Assembly: GCA_946894095.1 (NCBI GenBank)
Contig: OX335652.1
Span: 1,511,001-1,575,000, forward strand
DNA from: Incurvaria masculella
Lineage: Eukaryota > Arthropoda > Insecta > Lepidoptera > Incurvariidae
Direction of reading: 5' to 3'
Length of the DNA: 64,000 nt
Part shown: positions 58,151 through 64,000 of the stretch, piece after piece
Position numbering within the stretch: the stretch's first letter is position 1
Layout: each line of letters starts with the position of its first letter
The notes under the pieces: generated by a model
Databases searched by the model: none
Told to the model about the DNA's origin: nothing
What the model saw: only the letters and a program-made list of their open reading frames with translations
Position numbers and translations under genes: made by a program

Positions 58151-58573
58151 ATGTGCACCGTTGGCACCCTTTGGGCACGGAACCCTAAAAATCAAATATT
58201 GACCTATATTGAAATTAGTTCAGAATGAGGCTCATTCCATGGTTCAGAACCCAGGTAAAATTGTAGGGCCATAGGGGAGGGGTCATAAAATAATTAGATA
58301 AAAACTTGAAAAGATAAAAAAAGAACTTGTAGCTTTTGTCTGGCTCTCTCTTTTCTATTGATCTAGGAATTATCCAAACATTTTGTAGTAGAATACCCAG
58401 ACCGTGAATATTATCGGAACATGCCTTAGATTAGAAATGTTATATGTTCAACGTTGTTTTAATTTCTATCTAATTACTACATATTATTGATGTGATAAAG
58501 ATCTTGAGAAGTTGAACTGAGAGTGATATTTGTTGACCACATAATACACTATGTATATTTTTGTATATGCACC

Positions 58574-58579
58574 AATAAA
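58574..58579 (+). terminator. candidate GPx poly(A) signal
   Basis: AATAAA about 775 nt past the GPx stop codon, followed by a T-rich stretch. Its minus-strand counterpart for LBR lies only about 150 bp away. Confidence 0.45.
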
Positions 58580-58725
58580 AATGTATGCGGTTTAAGATTG
58601 ATCTTTTTTTATAGTGCACATTTTTTTCTTATCTTGGAATGCTTTTGAAATTTGAAAAGTTTTCAACAAAATTACAAATCTCAACTTGCAAAATGAAATT
58701 AAACCACCTTACATTGTCAAAATGT

Positions 58726-58731
58726 TTTATT
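58726..58731 (-). terminator. candidate LBR poly(A) signal
   Basis: Minus-strand AATAAA within CAATAAAACATT, before TGACAATGTAAGG. It would give LBR a 3' UTR of about 1.9 kb converging on GPx. Confidence 0.4.
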
Positions 58732-60637
58732 GAAACGAATTAAACTAATTACACATAAAAATACTCAGAAAAAAATTATGAACTACCATAGCCTGCAGCT
58801 AAAATTCAAATACGAATAAAATACATACACAACTGAAATTCACACCTTTCAATAGAAATTCCAAAATCTTAACATTCAAAGTATATTTATATTTGTAAAA
58901 GTTCAGATCGACAAGTCTAACTAAGGCAATTTTATACACTAAAATTTTAACATGATTTTGTTTGTCCGATTTCAATATGAAGACACGAATCAGGAGGAAT
59001 AGTGATGAAGTAGGCGCGGATTGATTTCGCCCGGCATGGCAAGGATGCATGGCACTTTACAAGTTTTAGTAATCCGATACTTCATAATATCAACAGAAAT
59101 TAGGAGCCATTAATGGCCACATAAAAAATGAGGGTAGCTCTTTTTTGTATGGGCCTTCAACCAATGTCAATTAAAAATGCTTTTTATTCTTACTTTTGCA
59201 TTGACAAGTACTTTGTAAAGGCCAACTACATAACACCCGTAATCTAAGAGCATGTATGAGAAATGGCATGCAGATTCTGTGAGACTCATACAACTGATAC
59301 AACATACAAATTGTAAACGTAGCCCCGGTTGCACGAAGAAACGGCTGAGTTAATATCAATGTTCAAACACGTCACTTTTAGTGAACCGCATATAATTCCT
59401 TCCATACTGTCCATACAAAGTGACGTGTTTAATCATACTTTAACGTTGATTTTGATTTTTTGTTCTTTCTTGTTGTTGTGTGTTTCTGTTACAAAAAATT
59501 CAATCAAATGTGATTCAGACTCAATATAAACATTAAGTAAAGATTGCATCAGTCCTGTCACTGACCTGGCAACCACTTTAAAGCTAAAAAAGTTCAAAGT
59601 CTGTTAAATTTGAGCCCTTATGAGTCTGAACAGTAATAATAAAAATATTGCTGCAACTAAACATTTAAAACTAGAGAGCTAAAAAAAATTTGGGTAAAAT
59701 AAGATAAAATAGGTATGATTCACTTACAAAATTAATACCTGTGTATAAATGAATTAAATGCATGAAATAAAAAAAACAATGCACGTAATGAGCAGACAGA
59801 AATATATGTTTTACAGTTTTGATAGTTTACAAAAACCTACAGGTAACTTACGACGGAAACCATCTTTACAAAACCCACTGTTGTGATAAAAATCAATATA
59901 TTTTTAAATTGAAGAAAAATATTTTGGTTTAGACAGTATACAGATTTATAGGCACATTAGATAAGATATGAAGAAAATAAAAAAATTGGTCAAGGAGATA
60001 ATTACCTTCCATTATACACATTAACATAGGTGAGCTAATTTGAACATATTCATCTTAAAGCTTTTGGTATTTAATTAAATTTAATATTTGCTAAATACAT
60101 AATGTATTTAAAATCAATTATTTTCTGCTAACATTGAGCTTTAATTAATTTTATTCGAAATCAGTATGAGAATCTTGGATATTTAGATAAAATCTAAATT
60201 AAAAATTAGTTTTTTTTTTCAGATTACATTTACAATTCAAACTAATCAAAACTATAAAAATCTTCAATACTTATGACACAATTTCAACCCAATATTCCTG
60301 TTGCAATATAATATATTGCACTCATAAGATTGTAACGGTATAGCAATTTACTTAAAATAATTTAACTCTAATACATTTCTAGAAATCAATATGGTTGAAA
60401 CACCATAATCTCACTAAAGGTGGGATTTTGACAAAGAGTTAGTGGGAATTGCCAAGGAAGCAGTAGACTTTATTAATGGTCCTTGAAGATATTTTCGCAC
60501 TTTCATGATTTCAACCAACAAGGCAGAAATGTTCCAAATCCACCCATGATACTGCTGATAAAATATGATGCAATAATTCACTACCAATTTCATTGAATGT
60601 CCTTACATGAAAGCACACAGAACCCAGTAGGTCGGTA
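58732..60637 (-). other. putative LBR 3' UTR
   Basis: AT-rich DNA after the LBR stop. Contains a MITE family copy at 59322-59480 (AGCCCCGGTTGCACGAAGAA, AAACACGTCACTTTTAGTG). Otherwise nothing coding on either strand. Confidence 0.4.
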
Positions 60638-62923
60638 CTAAAATATTTTTGGTATCAACGCGCTGGGGACCCGCATGGCGTACCTCTGCCAGGCAGCACC
60701 GTAGCGTCTCCGACACCTTGCACCGTCTCTGGCGGCCCGATGGGCAAGAATCGGCAAGACAGTCAGCGACGGGAGAACGGCCAGTGCTGGGCCAGCTAGA
60801 GCGCCTGGCACCACTAGTGCCAGGTGCAGGATGATGTCTCCAACGTAGTTAGGGTGGCGGATGACCCTCCACGGACCGGATACGAGCAGGCGTTTGCCGA
60901 GAAACGTAGGCATAACTTCTATGTCTGAAAATATAAAAGATTACAATTGTCACAGGCCTATTAGGTCTTACTACTTCCTAGATGGAAGGGTTAATTGGTA
61001 CCACCGTATGGAAAAAATACGGGTTTTTATCATAATGGCCCTGGGCACTGCTTTTTATGGGAGTGGATGGTGATGAAGACAAAATCTTGGTGACCAACCT
61101 AGCAAAGAAAAAGGTTTTGGGGTAAAAACAAACAAAGTTGAAGAAGAAACAAAAAATTAAGTTGTGGACGGATTTATTTGCCGTGACTTTGATTCAAACT
61201 CAATGCACTTTTAAGCCACAGCAACTAAGTTATTTATTATACACTAGAAGCCCGTCCCGGCTTTGCACGGGCATAATATAATTTAAATTTTTTTTTTTGA
61301 AACAACGATACACAAATAAACCCTTTTTACGTAGAGTTCCTACATAAAAAAATATTCAAAATAAAAAAAAACTTAGAAATTATTGTTAGATGATTATTAG
61401 ATATTAGAGAGCTCCGATAATAAACGTGTCCGATCGCTGCTAAATTCAAAGTGATATAGGGAGAACCGCGGCTTCCGACGCACTTACACAAATAAACCCT
61501 TTTTACATAGAGTTCCTACATTAAAAAATATTCGAAATAAAAAAAAACTTAAAAATTATTGTTAGATGATTATAAGATATTAGAGAGCTCCGATAATAAA
61601 CGTGTCCGATCGCTGCTAAATTCAAAGTGCTATAGGGAGAACCGCGGCCTCCGACGCACTATTTATTGGCACGCTCCCGCCGCCCTGGCCGGCCGGTACC
61701 GCCGCAAACGCTACGTCCCGCAATTTTTAAAACTGTAATATCTTCGAAAACATTCATTTAAATCATATGCTGTAAAGGGCCATAAAGATGTATATTAAAT
61801 CAACAATGTATTTAAGGTATTTCATTGGATAAGAATTAATTAATTCATTAATTATTTGTCGTTGGACAAAATGACAAAAAACATTATTGTGGGATATTCA
61901 TAAGAGATAGACATATACCATCGCGGAGTTTTCTGTAGACCTTTTCAATGTGTACAATACTTAGTACATTACTTTGATAAATGACGTAGGGTTTAGCCTG
62001 CGTTTGCAATGTAAGCGGAAAAAAAATATTTTTTTACGACATCACATTGGAAACCTCAAAAATAAGCGTTTTCCACTATTTAATGGATGTTATTATGCAT
62101 ATAAACCTTCCTCTTTAATCACTCTATCTATTTAAAAAAACGGATCAAAACCCGTTGCGTAGTTTTAAAGATTTAAGCATACATAGGGATATAGGGACAG
62201 AGAAAGCGACTTTGTTTTATACTATGTAGTGAAGTGATGCATCCAGAATGATGTAATATTTTTTTAAAATTAGATCTATTCATTATAATATTATTTATAT
62301 CTATTTTATTTATATCTTCTGAAATTAAATTTGTCTATTCAATTTCAGAAGAAGTGGATAACAATTTTATTATGATTCTTTTTTATTTTTTAACAATGCA
62401 TTTCACTGTTCCAACTTTATTATGTCAACCAAAAATGTTCCTGAAATCTTTACAGCTTAAATTGTTTGCAATTCACGTCAAAATAATCCAGGAAGAAAAA
62501 ATACTCACTGTGGAATGTAGGCTGCAGTGGATTCTTCCGAAATTCATACTTGATGTTATTGCTGAAGAGATAGATCAGGAATCCGATGAGGTACAGAACC
62601 GACGCTGCTATCAAAATGTTCGTGGACAGAGATACTTTATGATCCAGCACAAACTTGGAAATTGTGACAAAGTAAAAAGGGTACAGAGCACTGCACACAG
62701 CTTGCATGTATCCAACGCCTTCAGACTGCCAGCTGAATGTAGATGTTATTTTGTGCTCGTTGATGATCAAATTGAGGAAATAAACGAGTTGCATGGAGGA
62801 AAAGACAAGAAGTGTCGGGTTATATTTGAGCTGTCCAAATAATTCGCGGTAGTTGTTGATATCGACCGCTTTGAGCTCAGGCAGGGTCAAGCCTTTGGTG
62901 AACAGCAAAACTGTCAGGATGAG
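60638..62923 (-). CDS. LBR: lamin-B receptor / sterol C14-reductase family protein, 3' part
   Basis: Inner-nuclear-membrane protein that tethers lamina and heterochromatin; homologues reduce the sterol delta-14 bond. Two coding exons, 62923-62509 and 60924-60638 (junction phase 1), give the last about 233 residues. The 5' part is outside the window. Several membrane segments are visible: LLVFSSMQLVYFLNLII, ALYPFYFVTI, STNILIAASVLYLIGFLIYL and DIILHLALVVPGALAG. The family signature is complete in GKRLLVSGPWRVIRHPNYVG, then HRAARD and RRRYGAAWQRYAMRVP with the C-terminal PKIF. The segment corresponding to the reductase HDGFG motif reads QSEGVG, suggesting loss of enzyme activity. DHCR7 is less likely because of RHPNY. 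Confidence 0.85.
61244..62228 (-). mobile_element. non-autonomous Helitron-like element in an LBR intron
   Basis: Minus-strand orientation. The 5' side (about 62228) reads CTACATAGTATAAAACAAAG then TCGCTTTCTCTGTCCC, a start I associate with lepidopteran Helitrons. The 3' end is the hairpin GCCCGTGCAAAGCCGGGACG and GGGCTTCTAG at 61244. Total about 985 bp, no Rep/helicase. Confidence 0.65.
61311..61662. repeat. 176-bp tandem duplication inside the Helitron-like element
   Basis: CACAAATAAACCCTTTTTAC at 61311 and 61487. The units are nearly identical and include GAGAGCTCCGATAATAAACG and CGATCGCTGCTAAATTCAAA. Confidence 0.85.
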
Positions 62924-64000
62924 CTAAAACAGAAAGACATGAACTGTAAAGTCAATGAAATTAAATGTGTCACATTTAAATGTTCTACTGTTTTTGGGGT
63001 TAAAAATGGTTTTTCTTTGAGTCCCATGTACTTATTAAACTGTATCTAGTGAGGTGGGTGCCGGTCAGGCCTAGTGAAAGCAAAACTGACGAATTACTAC
63101 TCTCACATGGTGGTTCTAGTTTTAGTACCTTCAAGTTTAGCTGCACATTTTAAAAATCTCGAATTAAGACAGATCTCATTCATTTGGAAATTTTTGTTAG
63201 ACCTCCCAGAACCCATCAGAATTGATGCAACCTATACATTCTAACTGACATTATAGTAGGCATGTAGGTAGGTACCATATTCTATTATGTATAATGAAAT
63301 ATTTTTTTTAAAATTTATTAATATCTGACAATCATTTCTTAAAAACACTGACCAATCAGCGCTAAAACATTAATGTTCTAGGAACATGAATAAAAGATAT
63401 TTTAGGGGAATATTTACTTTAAATTAATTCTTATTTTATTATAAAGTATTATTTTCAACTAAACACAAAATGTTATCATTTCCGACATCAAGTGATTTCT
63501 ACCAATGAAATGTTAGCAGTAATTTAAGTGTAAAAATAGTCCTCTTATGTATAAATAAAAATTGTTTTCAAAATAAAGTTAAATTTAAATCTTTTGCTTC
63601 TGAGCGAATTATTGTGAAACCTTCAAATTCTGCAGGTGTGGCCGGCGAGTTCAAGAAGAAAATTCGCCCTCAATAATGTTAATAGGAAAGTGCACATAAT
63701 TATCAGTGAATTATGTAGTCAAATAATTACTTTTTCCATACCTGATTTGTTTTATACAGAAATCCTGACCTAAGTAGGATAAAAAACATGTAAAGTAAAA
63801 TTACGATTGTGTTGAATCTTTTTCTATAAAAAAATATCAATATATATTTCTTTTTAGTTTTACATAACATGATAGATAAACAAATTACCCATCCAACCAT
63901 ATGCCTCCTTTGGGTGGATGGCGTATTTTAAAATATTTTTTTATCTAACTCAAGCATTCACAGAAAGGCGACGAATGAAAAATATATTGCCAGAGAATAG
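62924..64000. other. LBR intron upstream of the visible exons
   Basis: AT-rich to the window edge. No further LBR exon is recognised. A 14-codon plus-strand open piece after an AG at 63636 (VAGEFKKKIRPQ then stop) has no context. Confidence 0.4.

Noticed and set aside
60649..60834. Plus-strand ORF at the LBR last exon
   Set aside because: Antisense shadow of the GC-rich LBR exon.
63637..63677. Possible mini-exon (VAGEFKKKIRPQ then stop) after an AG
   Set aside because: No partner exon on the plus strand; the LBR gene is on the other strand.

Overview
The window looks like nuclear DNA of a moth or butterfly (Lepidoptera). Intron-split animal genes sit in AT-rich DNA crowded with interspersed repeats. 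These include a GGGTTCCGTACC...TTGGCCGG repeat, a tRNA-derived SINE ending in GGTCTGGGTTCAA-type boxes, Helitron-like ends and TTAA-flanked MITEs, a mixture I associate with Lepidoptera. There are no bacterial operons, CRISPR arrays or tRNA/rRNA genes.

Four host genes can be assembled exon by exon. (1) ISCU (+, 2213-3569, 4 exons, 158 aa) is the mitochondrial Fe-S scaffold. (2) SON (-, 44032-7182, 14 exons, 875 aa, every junction in phase) is an RS-rich nuclear splicing factor with a G-patch and a C-terminal dsRBM. It is stretched to about 37 kb by transposons. (3) A cysteine-type phospholipid-hydroperoxide glutathione peroxidase (+, 50186-57799, 3 coding exons, 171 aa). (4) The last two coding exons of a lamin-B-receptor/sterol C14-reductase family protein (-, 62923-60638), whose 5' part lies beyond the window. 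ISCU and SON converge, SON and GPx diverge, and GPx and LBR converge. No functional link between the four is implied.

Most of the window is mobile DNA. A mariner (4289-5570) lies between ISCU and SON. The 23.8-kb SON intron (10265-34060) holds a complete, very young Ty3/gypsy-type LTR retrotransposon (12081-30645). Its two 1384-bp LTRs show a single mismatch by eye, the target duplication is GCAC, and the primer-binding site resembles tRNA-Lys(UUU). Between its gag and pol lies a 6.9-kb foldback-like element (20250-27195) with 580-bp terminal inverted repeats. Each arm carries three 140-bp tandem units. Its interior is a patchwork of Penelope, RTE-like and CR1/Jockey-like fragments, partly arranged as an inner inverted repeat. 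This is the most unusual structure in the window.

Between SON and GPx (44.5-50 kb) there are two more nests. A LINE is split by a TTAA-flanked MITE, which is itself split by a 1.1-kb element with a 3-bp target duplication. A reverse-transcriptase remnant is split by a 1.35-kb inverted-repeat element that holds a palindromic TTAA MITE. The GPx introns are dense in SINE, MITE and degenerate transposase fragments, and an LBR intron holds a Helitron-like element with an internal 176-bp duplication.
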